DNA from: JACTMZ01 sp044359955
Lineage (GTDB): Bacteria > Verrucomicrobiota > Verrucomicrobiia > Chthoniobacterales > JACTMZ01
DNA length: 14,633 nt
Direction: 5' to 3'
Assembly (NCBI GenBank): GCA_044359955.1
Contig: JBIKLF010000034.1
Span: 1-14,633 of the forward strand
In this document: in pieces, positions 1 through 7,097 of the stretch
Layout of the letters: every line of letters starts with the position of its first letter
How positions within the stretch are numbered: the first letter of the stretch is position 1
Notes under the pieces: model-generated
Databases searched by the model: none
What the model was told of the DNA's origin: nothing
Seen by the model: only the letters and a program-made list of their open reading frames with translations
Program-made: the position numbers and the translations under genes

Positions 1-1049
1 TCAATTGGGCCAAGGCGCAGGAAGTCGGCCTCGGCCTGCTCATTTCGCCGGTCGTCGGTTTTGTCGCCGCCGCCCTGCTGCTCATCACGCTGAAAATTCT
101 CGTGCGCAAGCCCGAGCTTTACCGCGCGCCCGTGGGGCAAGCCCCGCCGCCGCTCTGGATCCGTGCCATCCTCATGCTCACCTGCACGGGGGTGAGCTTT
201 GCCCACGGGTCGAACGATGGACAAAAGGGCATGGGCCTCATCGTCCTCATCCTGGTCGGCATCCTGCCCGGCACCTATGCGCTGAAAATGTCGGCCGACC
301 ACGAAACCGTGGCCGGTTTGTCGGCCGAGGCCGCGCAATTGTCGTCCGTTTTCGCCGATGACGCGGACGGTGCAGTCATCAGCGGCCGGGAGGCCAACGA
401 CATACTCGCCGCCTTTCTCAAGCCGAGTGGCCAGCCCTCGACCGAAGTCTTCGCCGCGCTGGCCGGAGCCACGGCCGACGTCAGCGCGCGGCTCAAAAAC
501 GCCGAAACTTTCCAGGCCCTGCCCTCGAGCGAGCGTGGCGACGTTCGCACTGACCTTTATCTTGTCTCCAAAACCATCGCCAAACTCGACAAAGCCGGCC
601 GGCTCGCCATGGACCCGGAGGTTCGCGCGGCCGAGCAGGCCCTGGGTAAGCATGCCGATGCGCTGACCAATTACATTCCCGACTGGGTCAAATACGCCGT
701 GGCCCTCTCGCTCGGCCTCGGCACCATGATCGGCTACAAGCGCATCGTCAAAACGGTCGGCGAAAAAATCGGCAAAGACCATCTTACCTACGGCCAAGGC
801 GCCTCGGCCGAGGCGGTGGCCATGGGCACGATCATGGTGGCCGACCACTTTGGTCTCCCGGTCAGCACGACCCACGTTCTTTCCTCGGGCATCGCCGGCA
901 CCATGGCGGCGAACAATTCCGGCCTGCAGATGGCGACCGTGCGCAATATCCTCATGGCCTGGGTGCTCACCCTGCCAGTTTGCATTTTCCTCGGAGCCCT
1001 GCTTTTCGCCGGGGCGCTCAACGCCATCGCCCTGCTCGGCTTCCGGTGA
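1..1049 (+). CDS. pit: PiT-family inorganic phosphate transporter, 5' truncated by the window edge
   Basis: Inner-membrane phosphate symporter of the PiT (PHO-4) family, driven in this family by H+ or Na+. The reading frame is already open at position 3 and 348 residues are visible, so the N-terminal helices lie outside the window. A GTG at 102 is only an internal codon; the residues before it (NWAKAQEVGLGLLISP) are also PiT-like. Two family signatures are visible: SFAHGSNDGQKGMG in the first half, and GQGASAEAVA followed by PVSTTHVLSSGIAGTMAA near the C-terminus. Between them lies a long polar, Ala-rich stretch of roughly 120 residues, the central hydrophilic loop expected in bacterial PiT proteins. 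Hydrophobic segments flank the loop and close the protein. The stop is TGA at 1047-1049 and the porin gene begins shortly after on the same strand, so the two may share a transcript. Family assignment is secure; the ion coupled is not readable. Confidence 0.93.
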   Translation, partial: NWAKAQEVGLGLLISPVVGFVAAALLLITLKILVRKPELYRAPVGQAPPPLWIRAILMLTCTGVSFAHGSNDGQKGMGLIVLILVGILPGTYALKMSADHETVAGLSAEAAQLSSVFADDADGAVISGREANDILAAFLKPSGQPSTEVFAALAGATADVSARLKNAETFQALPSSERGDVRTDLYLVSKTIAKLDKAGRLAMDPEVRAAEQALGKHADALTNYIPDWVKYAVALSLGLGTMIGYKRIVKTVGEKIGKDHLTYGQGASAEAVAMGTIMVADHFGLPVSTTHVLSSGIAGTMAANNSGLQMATVRNILMAWVLTLPVCIFLGALLFAGALNAIALLGFR

Positions 1050-1097
1050 ACCGTGTTTGAGCAAAAGGAGCAAAGAACGCGAAGCTTGCCCCGCTCT

Positions 1098-2534
1098 ATG
1101 CATCTTCTCCTGCTTGTCGCGCTATTTCCGGCGGTCCTCGTGCAAGCCGCACCCGTCACCACCGCGCAGGAGGCCCAAGCCAACCCGATCTTCATCCGCA
1201 ACCCCGAAGACATCACCTCGGGCGACATCCTCGCCGGCACGGCCGGCACGGTGGGCGGTGAGCGGCTCCCCCTGCGCGTGCGCATGGGCAGTATCTTGAA
1301 TGACTGGTGGAACGGTCCGCACCTGCTCGGTGGCGAGGGCAACCGTTATGGCCTGCGTCCTCAGGCCCGTTGGCTCAAAGATCGTGGATTTTCCTTTGAC
1401 GGAAATTATCAAGGCGCCTATTTCGGCGTGGTCTCGAGCCAGAGCGGGTCGCGCGGATTTTGGGACGGGCAGCTGAATTTTTCCGGTCAGTTCAACCTCG
1501 GCGACGCCCTGCGCGACGAGCGTTTCTCGGGCGTGCAGCTTTTCGGGGCGGGCCGCTACCGCAGCAGCTGGGAGGAATCCAATCCGAACAACTTCGTCCT
1601 CGCCCAAAGCATGTTCAATCCTTCGAACTGGCAATCCGGCACCCAGTGGCGCCTGCTCAACTTCGGCCTCCTTCTCGACAGCGCGAAAAATCTTCCCGTC
1701 GAGCACATGCTCACCGTCAAGCTCGGCTGGCTCCAACCCCAGCGCGAATTTGCCGACCAGCCGCTGAGCAAATTGTTCCTCAACAATGCGGTGAACAGCG
1801 CCAAAGGCCTCGGCGGCAATATCCCCTTCTCCTCCAGCGAATCCACCTGGGGCGGCACGCTCACCGTGCGTCCGCAGGACGATTTCTACCTGCGCCATGC
1901 GCTCTTCATGTCATTCCCCAAGCCCACGTCCTCGCCAAACCACGGGCTTATGTTTCAAGGCTCGCTCAACCCCGCGCAGAACGGACTTTGGTATATGGGC
2001 GAGGGCGGATGGACCCCGTCCCTCGGCCCGGAAAGCCTGCCCGGCAAATACGCCTTTGGCGGATTCTACTATGGCACGCCGGCCGGTCAGGCCACCTGGG
2101 GCGGGTCGACTGCCTCCGGCCAATATGGTTTCTACGCGCAGGCCGACCAAATGCTTTACCGGGAAGCCTCGACCGGTTCGGCAGCCGACCTCTCGACGCA
2201 AGGCTTGAAAGCCTTCAATCTTTTCTTCTTCACCACGAGCGAGACCAAGGCGGACGTCTATCCTTTCTATTTCCAAAGCGGATTGGTTTACACCGGTCTC
2301 CTCCCGCGCCGCGACTTCGACCTCGTCATGATCTCGCTCGGCTGCGGCGTCTACAGCCAGGCCAGCGGAGCACCCGCCCGCACCCAGACCGCGGTGATCG
2401 AAGGCGCCTACCGTTGGCAGGTCAACGGCTGGTGCTACGCCCAACCATTTTTCCAATACTTCTCCCGTCCCAACGGCACGTCCGCCGTGGACAATGCCGG
2501 CATCCTCGGCTTCCTCGTCGGGACCGTCTTTTGA
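1098..2534 (+). CDS. OprB-family (carbohydrate-selective type) outer-membrane porin
   Basis: Predicted outer-membrane beta-barrel porin. From the ATG at 1098 the protein has 478 residues and opens with a hydrophobic signal segment (MHLLLLVALFPAVLVQAAP) with a likely cut near the AA. The frame stays open upstream to a GTG at 1053, which would add 15 residues with a basic n-region. The added codons (caa, aag, aga) look unlike the GC-rich gene body, so ATG was preferred, but no well-placed ribosome binding site decides it. The body shows the alternating aromatic/polar pattern of a barrel, with OprB-like stretches such as YGFYAQADQMLYRE and a last strand ending LGFLVGTVF. The terminal Phe is the usual signal for outer-membrane barrel assembly. 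OprB porins are linked to sugar uptake, but this gene directly follows a phosphate transporter, so its substrate could be phosphate or another solute. Family call good; substrate unknown. Confidence 0.83.
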   Translation: MHLLLLVALFPAVLVQAAPVTTAQEAQANPIFIRNPEDITSGDILAGTAGTVGGERLPLRVRMGSILNDWWNGPHLLGGEGNRYGLRPQARWLKDRGFSFDGNYQGAYFGVVSSQSGSRGFWDGQLNFSGQFNLGDALRDERFSGVQLFGAGRYRSSWEESNPNNFVLAQSMFNPSNWQSGTQWRLLNFGLLLDSAKNLPVEHMLTVKLGWLQPQREFADQPLSKLFLNNAVNSAKGLGGNIPFSSSESTWGGTLTVRPQDDFYLRHALFMSFPKPTSSPNHGLMFQGSLNPAQNGLWYMGEGGWTPSLGPESLPGKYAFGGFYYGTPAGQATWGGSTASGQYGFYAQADQMLYREASTGSAADLSTQGLKAFNLFFFTTSETKADVYPFYFQSGLVYTGLLPRRDFDLVMISLGCGVYSQASGAPARTQTAVIEGAYRWQVNGWCYAQPFFQYFSRPNGTSAVDNAGILGFLVGTVF

Positions 2535-2696
2535 GCGTTGCTTGTTTCACCCGGTGAAAGACGCGGGCTTATACCAACGTCCTTTTTCTTTTCGACTCCC
2601 GACTAACTCGAAGTGTTTTCAGGCAGCGACAAGTTTTTGTCGAGATGTAGCGGCGCTCTATGAGCGTCGGTGCCTTTGCCCCTGGCAGTGATGGTA

Positions 2697-2749
2697 GCCC
2701 CAGTTACTCCCAGCACACACTCGCCCACGCGCGGGTTCAGGGACTATGG
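2697..2749 (+). repeat. 53-bp direct repeat, copy 1
   Basis: This unit runs from GCCCCAGTTACTCCC to GCGCGGGTTCAGGGACTATG plus a final G. It matches the unit at 2815-2867 at 47 of 53 positions without gaps. The differences cluster at unit positions 16-19, with two others at 25 and 30, so both ends are fully conserved. Start-to-start spacing is 118 bp. Function unknown; two copies with a long unrelated spacer do not resemble a CRISPR array. Confidence 0.85.
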
Positions 2750-2814
2750 GCCGTCTCGCAGACTCGGCTGTGGCTTTCTGACCTCTGGCCTGCCCAAGCT
2801 CGCAGTCGACGCCG

Positions 2815-2867
2815 GCCCCAGTTACTCCCCAACCACACCCGCCAACGCGCGGGTTCAGGGACTATGG
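2815..2867 (+). repeat. 53-bp direct repeat, copy 2
   Basis: Second copy of the unit at 2697-2749, in the same orientation. The first 15 bp and the last 23 bp are identical between copies, and the variation lies in a C/A-rich middle. The 65-bp segment between the copies is not itself repeated. The pair may be remnants of a longer tandem or of a duplicated regulatory or RNA element. Confidence 0.85.
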
Positions 2868-3053
2868 ATCGAGCGGTAGGGCTGGGCCTTTGCCTAGGGG
2901 CCATCTTCACTGCGTTCCGGTTGGACCGGCCGCGTCGAATCCCGGAGAATGTTAGCGGTCGGCCCGGAGGTCCGACCCAATCCCCGGGGCCGAAGGACAA
3001 AGTCCCAAGGCGATGGGCCCTTGGTATAAGCCGTAACGATGCCGTCGAAGGTA

Positions 3054-3122
3054 AAAAGCAGAAGAGGCGTCCCCGCCGCTTGTCGTCCGGGGTTAAGCGG
3101 CGGGGACGCCGCTTGTACTTTT
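3054..3122. repeat. 69-bp dispersed hairpin repeat, copy 1 (possible bidirectional terminator)
   Basis: This is a long inverted repeat with arms 3054-3081 and 3095-3122 and a 13-nt loop (3082-3094). The inner 20 bp of each arm pair with one mismatch, around the core GGCGTCCCCGCCGCTT. The outer 8 bp pair with two mismatches and end AAAAG/CTTTT. A near-identical copy, with the same arm core, the same loop length and the same loop ends (GTCGT...GGTT), sits at 14584-14633. That identifies a dispersed family rather than a unique terminator. Lying between convergent genes and ending in a short T run on both strands, it could end transcription from either side. A small non-autonomous mobile element (REP/MITE-like) is the likeliest nature. 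Confidence 0.85.
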
Positions 3123-3153
3123 CCGAACCGCTGCCTTTTTGATGGGGACGCGC

Positions 3154-3174
3154 GGTCGGCTGACCCAGCCGATC
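3154..3174. repeat. Short hairpin following the 69-bp repeat
   Basis: GGTCGGCT (3154-3161) pairs with AGCCGATC (3167-3174) around a 5-nt loop, allowing one G-U wobble. It begins about 30 bp after the larger hairpin repeat. No T run follows on the plus strand, so it is a weak terminator candidate. It may be another small palindromic repeat type, but no second copy is present in this window. Confidence 0.45.
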
Positions 3175-3381
3175 CTACCGATGGTGACGAAAAGTCTAAA
3201 CCTAGAAAGGAAGTTGAGGGTCTATGGTTGAGGGACTGAAACTCAGAGGTTTGCCCATTTCCACTCCGTCACCCCAAGGGTGATGCCGGGCTGCGGCGTA
3301 TCACCTTGCTGCCCACCCTCTCAATTGGTCGCGACGGCGACCTGTCTCCGTCCGCCGCAGCGGACTCCGGCTCTCATCTCC

Positions 3382-3398
3382 GTTTTTAGGCTAAAAAC
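3382..3398. terminator. AT-rich palindrome just past the pfkA stop, possible terminator or operator
   Basis: GTTTTTAG and CTAAAAAC flank a single central base, giving a 17-bp palindrome that stands out in GC-rich surroundings. It lies 16 bp beyond the end of the phosphofructokinase gene (minus strand), with TTTT following on the plus strand. An AU-only stem would be a weak intrinsic terminator; a protein-binding site is equally possible. Function is not decided by the sequence. Confidence 0.3.
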
Positions 3399-3413
3399 TT
3401 TTCGTGTTTGGCC

Positions 3414-4511
3414 TCAGTCCCCGAAACTGATCCCGACCGAGCGCGCCGAGGCCACGGTTTCCCCGCCCGGTGGCACGGTGCGCAAAGTCCGCACGGCCTT
3501 GGCGATGGACACGCCGCCGACGTGATCGTTGAGATAGGTCACCATGTGGCCGAATTGGCCGGCCGCGATGAGCCGCACCGCGCCGACACCGAAACGGGTG
3601 GCGAGGATGCGGTCGAGCGCGCTCGGTGTGCCGCCGCGTTGCAGGTGACCGAGCGTGACGAAGCGTGCCTCCTGACCCGTGGCCGCCTCCAATTCCTCGG
3701 CGAGCTGCTCGCCTATGCCGCCGAGCCGCACTTCGCCTTGGCCGCGCAGCTTGGCTTCCTTGGTCACGAGTTTTTTTCCCCGCTCCTTCGCGCCCTCGGC
3801 CACCACGATCATCGTGCTGCCGAAGCCGTCGGCTTTGCGCTGCTTGAGCAGATGGATGAGGGCATCCCTGCGGTAGGGAATTTCCGGGACGAGGATGACG
3901 TCGGCCCCCCCGCCCAGTCCGCCATGCAACGCGATCCATCCGGCGTGGCGTCCCATCACTTCGACCACCATGATCCGTTTGTGGCTGCGCGCCGTGGTGT
4001 GCAGGCGGTCGAGCGCATCGACCACCACTTCCACCGCCGAGTCGAAACCGAACGTCATGTTGGTGGCCGACAGATCATTGTCGATCGTCTTGGGCACACC
4101 CACGACCGGCACCCCGGCCTTTTGCAGCTGCAGCGCCGTGCTCAACGAACCGTCGCCGCCGATGCAAACCAGCGCGCCGAGTCCGAGCCCCTGGAAGGTC
4201 TCGCGCGCTTCGCCCAGGATGGCTCGGGGGATCTCCGCTTTTTTTCCCGCGCCGACCTTGGCCGCGAAGCGTCCGCGATTGACCGTGCCGAGGATTGTCC
4301 CGCCCATCGGCATGATGCTGTCCACCCCGTTCGGGTCGAGTTTGCGGTAGCGCACCGGGGAGAGCAGCCCTTCGTAGCCGTCGGAAAACCCGTAGGTTTC
4401 CCAGCCTTGCTCGTGGGCGGCCCGCACGACCCCGCGGATCACCGCATTGAGTCCCGGACAATCCCCGCCGCTGGTCAGCACCCCGATCCGCTCGATTTTT
4501 GCACGCTTCAT
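3414..4511 (-). CDS. pfkA: 6-phosphofructokinase, group III (ATP-type active site predicted)
   Basis: Phosphorylates fructose 6-phosphate to fructose 1,6-bisphosphate in glycolysis; cytoplasmic. From the ATG at 4511 the protein has 365 residues, a normal length. Motifs in order: VLTSGGDCPGLNA (11-23), GGDGS (118-122), PKTIDND (140-146) with the catalytic Asp, MGRHAGW (186-192), and LGHLQRGGTPSALDR (287-301). Gly at 121 is the residue found in ATP-dependent enzymes (Asp there marks the PPi-dependent ones), whereas Lys at 141 is typical of the PPi-dependent and group III enzymes. The combination suggests ATP as phosphoryl donor in a group III enzyme. The frame remains open to a TTG at 4541, but the conserved N-terminus begins right after the ATG. 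A small inverted repeat (GCTGC/GCAGC, 4515-4530) lies just upstream of that ATG. The phosphoesterase gene ends 46 bp upstream on the same strand, so cotranscription is possible. Confidence 0.93.
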   Translation of the reverse strand: MKRAKIERIGVLTSGGDCPGLNAVIRGVVRAAHEQGWETYGFSDGYEGLLSPVRYRKLDPNGVDSIMPMGGTILGTVNRGRFAAKVGAGKKAEIPRAILGEARETFQGLGLGALVCIGGDGSLSTALQLQKAGVPVVGVPKTIDNDLSATNMTFGFDSAVEVVVDALDRLHTTARSHKRIMVVEVMGRHAGWIALHGGLGGGADVILVPEIPYRRDALIHLLKQRKADGFGSTMIVVAEGAKERGKKLVTKEAKLRGQGEVRLGGIGEQLAEELEAATGQEARFVTLGHLQRGGTPSALDRILATRFGVGAVRLIAAGQFGHMVTYLNDHVGGVSIAKAVRTLRTVPPGGETVASARSVGISFGD

Positions 4512-4557
4512 CGTGCTGCAAATCAGCAGCTTTGATGCCAATCGTGTCCGGATGATC

Positions 4558-5313
4558 CTACTTTTCGCGTCCCACCTCGGCCGCGGGCTCGCGCAGGTGG
4601 AGCAACTTGATCCTGCCGTCGCGCTCCTCGACCAGGGCCGTGCAGTGCTCCACCCAATCGCCGCAGTTGTAGTAACTCACTTGGCCGAGACGTCGGACGG
4701 ACGGCATGTGGATGTGGCCGCACAGGACGGCCGAGGCGCCGGCATCGGCGGCGTAACGTCCCACCGCTTCCTCGAATTCGCTGATGAAGTTGACCGCGTT
4801 TTTGACGCGCGATTTGACGTAAGCGCTGAGCGACCACGGCGGCAGGCCCATGCGGCGTCGCGCCCAGTGCACGGGGTGGTTGGCCTGCAGGAGCAGTTGG
4901 TAGCCGATGTCTCCGACGTGGGCCAGCCAGCCCATGTTCTGCACCACGGTGTCGAGTTCGTGGCCGTGCATGACGAGGATTTTCCGCCCGTCCCACGTGC
5001 GGTGCAGGGCGCGCGGGACGATCTCGATATTGCCGAAATCCCCGGGGAACTCCGCGACAAATTCGTCATGGTTGCCGGGAATGTAAACGATGCGCGTGCC
5101 TTTGCGCGATTTGCGCAGGAGTTTCTGGATGACGTCGCTGTGCGCCTGCGGCCAATACCGCCGGCGGCGCAGAGACCAGATGTCAATGAGATCGCCGACG
5201 AGATAGAGCGTCTCGAATTCGTGGTCGCGGAGGAATTCCAGCAGCGCGGCGGCTTGGCTGCCGCGCGTGCCCAGATGGACGTCGGAAATCCAACCGGCTC
5301 GATGATGGGTCAT
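4558..5313 (-). CDS. lpxH: UDP-2,3-diacylglucosamine diphosphatase-like metallophosphoesterase (LpxH type)
   Basis: Calcineurin-like metallophosphoesterase of the LpxH-related group. In lipid A synthesis LpxH cleaves UDP-2,3-diacylglucosamine to lipid X and UMP at the cytoplasmic face of the inner membrane. The 251-residue protein carries the dinuclear-metal motifs in order: SDVHLG (10-15), GDLIDIW (40-46), GNHDE (80-84), HGHE (116-119) and CGHIHMP (198-204), followed by YNCGDWVEH (215-223). The start is the ATG at 5313. The frame continues upstream to 5622, but that extension is low-complexity, crosses into the divergent purE region and lacks domain character, while the first metal motif begins ten residues after the chosen Met. 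A candidate promoter lies just upstream (5328-5355). The fold is certain. LpxH activity is likely but less certain, because related phosphoesterases of this shape act on other substrates. Confidence 0.87.
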   Translation of the reverse strand: MTHHRAGWISDVHLGTRGSQAAALLEFLRDHEFETLYLVGDLIDIWSLRRRRYWPQAHSDVIQKLLRKSRKGTRIVYIPGNHDEFVAEFPGDFGNIEIVPRALHRTWDGRKILVMHGHELDTVVQNMGWLAHVGDIGYQLLLQANHPVHWARRRMGLPPWSLSAYVKSRVKNAVNFISEFEEAVGRYAADAGASAVLCGHIHMPSVRRLGQVSYYNCGDWVEHCTALVEERDGRIKLLHLREPAAEVGREK

Positions 5314-5327
5314 GGATGCATATCTGA

Positions 5328-5355
5328 GATATAACCGGGCGCGGCGGGAAGTCAG
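5328..5355 (-). promoter_or_regulatory. Candidate sigma70-type promoter for the lpxH-pfkA pair
   Basis: Read on the minus strand, CTGACT (5355-5350) and TATATC (5333-5328) are separated by 16 bp; each matches the consensus hexamer at four of six positions. The -10 box ends 14 bp before the ATG at 5313, which implies a very short leader. The divergent region 5314-5476 also holds a GTGAC/GTCAC inverted repeat (5361-5376) and the palindrome CGACCC-CC-GGGTCG (5377-5390), either of which could be a regulator site. No known purine riboswitch was recognised. Confidence 0.3.
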
Positions 5356-5415
5356 GACCTGTGACTTTTTCGTCACCGACCCCCGGGTCGCTTCCGCGGC
5401 CGCCGCAACACGTTC

Positions 5416-5444
5416 TTGAGTGGAAGGCGCCCATGCTCTAGGTA
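5416..5444 (+). promoter_or_regulatory. Weak candidate promoter for purEK
   Basis: TTGAGT (5416-5421), four of six to the -35 consensus, is followed after 17 bp by TAGGTA (5439-5444), a poor -10 match. It lies about 30 bp upstream of the purE ATG. The spacing is right but the -10 box is weak, so this is only a placement suggestion. Confidence 0.2.
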
Positions 5445-5476
5445 CTCTCGGTGGGCGGCGCGACCGCCGATCGAAC

Positions 5477-5971
5477 ATGAAATCCCCCAAGCCACTTGTC
5501 GGAGTCATCATGGGCAGCAAGTCCGATGCCGAGACCATGAGGGGTGCCGTCGAGACTTTGCAACGGCTCGGCATTGCGCACGAAGAACGCGTGGTTTCCG
5601 CCCACCGCACGCCGGACCTCATGGCCTCCTACGCCAAGAAAGCGCGCGGCCGCGGGCTGCGCGTCATCATCGCCGGCGCCGGCGGGGCCGCCCACCTGCC
5701 CGGCATGGTCGCCGCCCACACCGACCTGCCGGTTCTCGGTGTGCCCGTGACGAGCCGGGCGCTCCAGGGTTTGGACTCCCTGCTTTCCATCGTGCAAATG
5801 CCCGCCGGTATTCCCGTGGGCACGCTGGCCATCGGTCCGGCGGGGGCAACCAATGCCGCGTTGCTTGCGGCCTCCATCCTCTCGCTGTCCGATGCCAAAA
5901 TTCGCGCCGCGTTGGCAGCCTACCGTGCGGAGCAGACGGCTGCGGTCCTTCGTCCGGACCGCGCCCGATGA
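5477..5971 (+). CDS. purE: N5-carboxyaminoimidazole ribonucleotide mutase (class I PurE)
   Basis: Converts N5-CAIR, the product of PurK, to CAIR in de novo purine synthesis; cytoplasmic, octameric in this family. The protein has 164 residues, a normal length. Conserved elements: VGVIMGSKSD (8-17), VSAHRTPD (40-47) with the catalytic His43, AGAGGAAHLPGM (66-77), GVPV (88-91), and QMPAGIPVGTLAIGPAGATN (107-126). The presence of purK directly downstream supports the bacterial two-enzyme route, in which PurE acts as a mutase rather than as a direct AIR carboxylase. The ATG at 5477 was chosen because the conserved core begins eight residues later; upstream in-frame codons read as noncoding. The purE TGA overlaps the purK ATG (ATGA, 5968-5971), suggesting translational coupling. 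Confidence 0.96.
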   Translation: MKSPKPLVGVIMGSKSDAETMRGAVETLQRLGIAHEERVVSAHRTPDLMASYAKKARGRGLRVIIAGAGGAAHLPGMVAAHTDLPVLGVPVTSRALQGLDSLLSIVQMPAGIPVGTLAIGPAGATNAALLAASILSLSDAKIRAALAAYRAEQTAAVLRPDRAR

Positions 5972-7095
5972 ACCGCTTCCACGGCCCGGGCAGCCGCCTC
6001 GGCATCATGGGCGGCGGACAACTCGGGCGCCTGCTCGCGTTGGCTGCGCGGCGCCTCGGCTACCGGGTGCATGTTTTCGCCCCGGGCGGCGGTTCGCCCG
6101 CCGGTCAGGTGGCCGATGTGGAGGTTTCCGCCGGTTACCACGACGAGAAAGCGGTGCGGGCTTTCGCGGCGGGGGTCGATGTGGTGACGTTCGAGTTCGA
6201 AAATGTGCCCGCTGACACGGTGCGCTGGGCCGCGGAACATTGCGACGTGCGTCCGGAGGCCGCAGCCCTCGCCACCGCGCAAAATCGCATCCGTGAAAAA
6301 CAATTCCTCGCGGATGGCGGATTCCCTTTGGCCGCTTGGGCTGAAGTGTCGGAGGCCGCGGGTCTCGCCAACGCGGCGGCCAGCCTTGGTTGGCCGGCGG
6401 TGCTGAAGACGGCGGAGTCGGGTTATGACGGCAAGGGACAGGTCAAACTGTGCCGTCCGGAAGATCTGGCCTCTCCCGACTTGCCGCCGTTCCCGTGCGT
6501 GCTCGAGGCGTGGGTTCCTTTTGTGATGGAAATTTCGGTCGTGCTGGCGCGTGGTGCGGACGGATCATCGGCCGTCTTTCCCGTCGCCGAGAATATCCAC
6601 CACCGGCACATCCTTGAGGCGACGCTCGTGCCGGCCCGCCTTGATCCGGCGGTGGCGCGGCGGGCCGAAATCCTGGCCGAGGAGATTGCCGAGCGCCTCG
6701 GCTTCACCGGCGTGATGGCGGTGGAGATGTTCGTGCTGGCCGACGGGTCTTTGCTCGTCAACGAGATCGCGCCCCGTCCGCACAACTCGGGGCACTACAC
6801 GTTGGATGCGTGCGTCACGGATCAGTTCGAACAGCAACTGCGCGCCGTCTGCGGCCTGCCACTCGGATCAACGGAACTGCTGCGCCCCTGCGCGATGGTC
6901 AATTTGCTCGGAGACCTGTGGAGTGGTGGCGAACCCGATTGGGCCGCGGTCGCCGCGTTCGGCGACGTGAAAATCCACCTTTACGGCAAGGACTGCGCCA
7001 AACCCGGCCGCAAGATGGGGCACCTCACCGTGCTTGGTGCCACGGCCGGTGAGGCGCTGGAGCGGGTGCGCGCGGCACGGGGGGTGCTTTGTTGA
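5968..7095 (+). CDS. purK: 5-(carboxyamino)imidazole ribonucleotide synthase (PurK)
   Basis: ATP-grasp enzyme that carboxylates AIR with bicarbonate and ATP to give N5-CAIR, the substrate of PurE. The protein has 375 residues, full length for PurK. Visible elements: the N-terminal nucleotide-binding-like loop LGIMGGGQLGR (11-21); VTFEFENVP (73-81); the ATP-grasp strand PAVLKTAESGYDGKGQ (143-158) with its glycine-rich loop; PVAENIHHRHIL (205-216); VEMFVLADGSLLVNEIAPRP (252-271) carrying the metal-binding Glu residues; HNSGHYT (272-278); and the C-terminal KIHLYGKDCAKPGRKMGH (335-352). The start ATG overlaps the purE stop. After its TGA only 2 bp remain before a 62-bp inverted repeat that leads straight into the convergent purD-purM gene. 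No internal damage is seen. Confidence 0.96.
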   Translation: MNRFHGPGSRLGIMGGGQLGRLLALAARRLGYRVHVFAPGGGSPAGQVADVEVSAGYHDEKAVRAFAAGVDVVTFEFENVPADTVRWAAEHCDVRPEAAALATAQNRIREKQFLADGGFPLAAWAEVSEAAGLANAAASLGWPAVLKTAESGYDGKGQVKLCRPEDLASPDLPPFPCVLEAWVPFVMEISVVLARGADGSSAVFPVAENIHHRHILEATLVPARLDPAVARRAEILAEEIAERLGFTGVMAVEMFVLADGSLLVNEIAPRPHNSGHYTLDACVTDQFEQQLRAVCGLPLGSTELLRPCAMVNLLGDLWSGGEPDWAAVAAFGDVKIHLYGKDCAKPGRKMGHLTVLGATAGEALERVRAARGVLC

Positions 7096-7097
7096 AA

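Larger units (their letters stand above)
2535..3413. other. Long repeat-rich intergenic region between convergent genes
   Basis: About 880 bp separate the porin stop from the stop of the phosphofructokinase on the other strand. No open frame here looks like a protein. The longest (2660-3142, plus strand) runs through the direct repeats and the hairpin element and has Arg/Pro-rich, domain-free composition. The region holds two 53-bp direct repeats (2697-2749, 2815-2867), a 69-bp hairpin repeat (3054-3122), a smaller hairpin (3154-3174) and an AT-rich palindrome (3382-3398). Further short inverted repeats are visible: TTTCACC/GGTGAAA at 2545-2559, immediately after the porin, and CCAAGG/CCTTGG at 3005-3024. 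No tRNA, rRNA or known riboswitch was recognised. It looks like a landing area for dispersed repeats and terminators. Confidence 0.7.

Noticed and set aside
2545..2559. Palindrome TTTCACC-C-GGTGAAA directly after the porin stop as its terminator
   Set aside because: The stem is short with a one-base centre and no T run follows directly; it may be chance or an operator, so it is not listed as a separate feature.
2697..2867. CRISPR array suggested by the direct repeats
   Set aside because: There are only two units, they are imperfect and 53 bp long, the intervening segment is 65 bp, and no cas genes are nearby.
2660..3142. 160-codon open frame on the plus strand in the repeat region
   Set aside because: It reads through both direct repeats and the hairpin repeat, and the product is Arg/Pro/Gly-rich with no domain or conserved pattern. 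In GC-rich DNA such frames arise by chance.
3408..4535. 375-codon plus-strand frame antisense to the phosphofructokinase
   Set aside because: It mirrors pfkA almost end to end, with no domain recognised and typical antisense amino-acid bias.
5314..5622. 103-codon N-terminal extension of the LpxH-like gene on the minus strand
   Set aside because: It would overlap the purE start and replaces a clean start ten residues before the first metal motif with low-complexity sequence.
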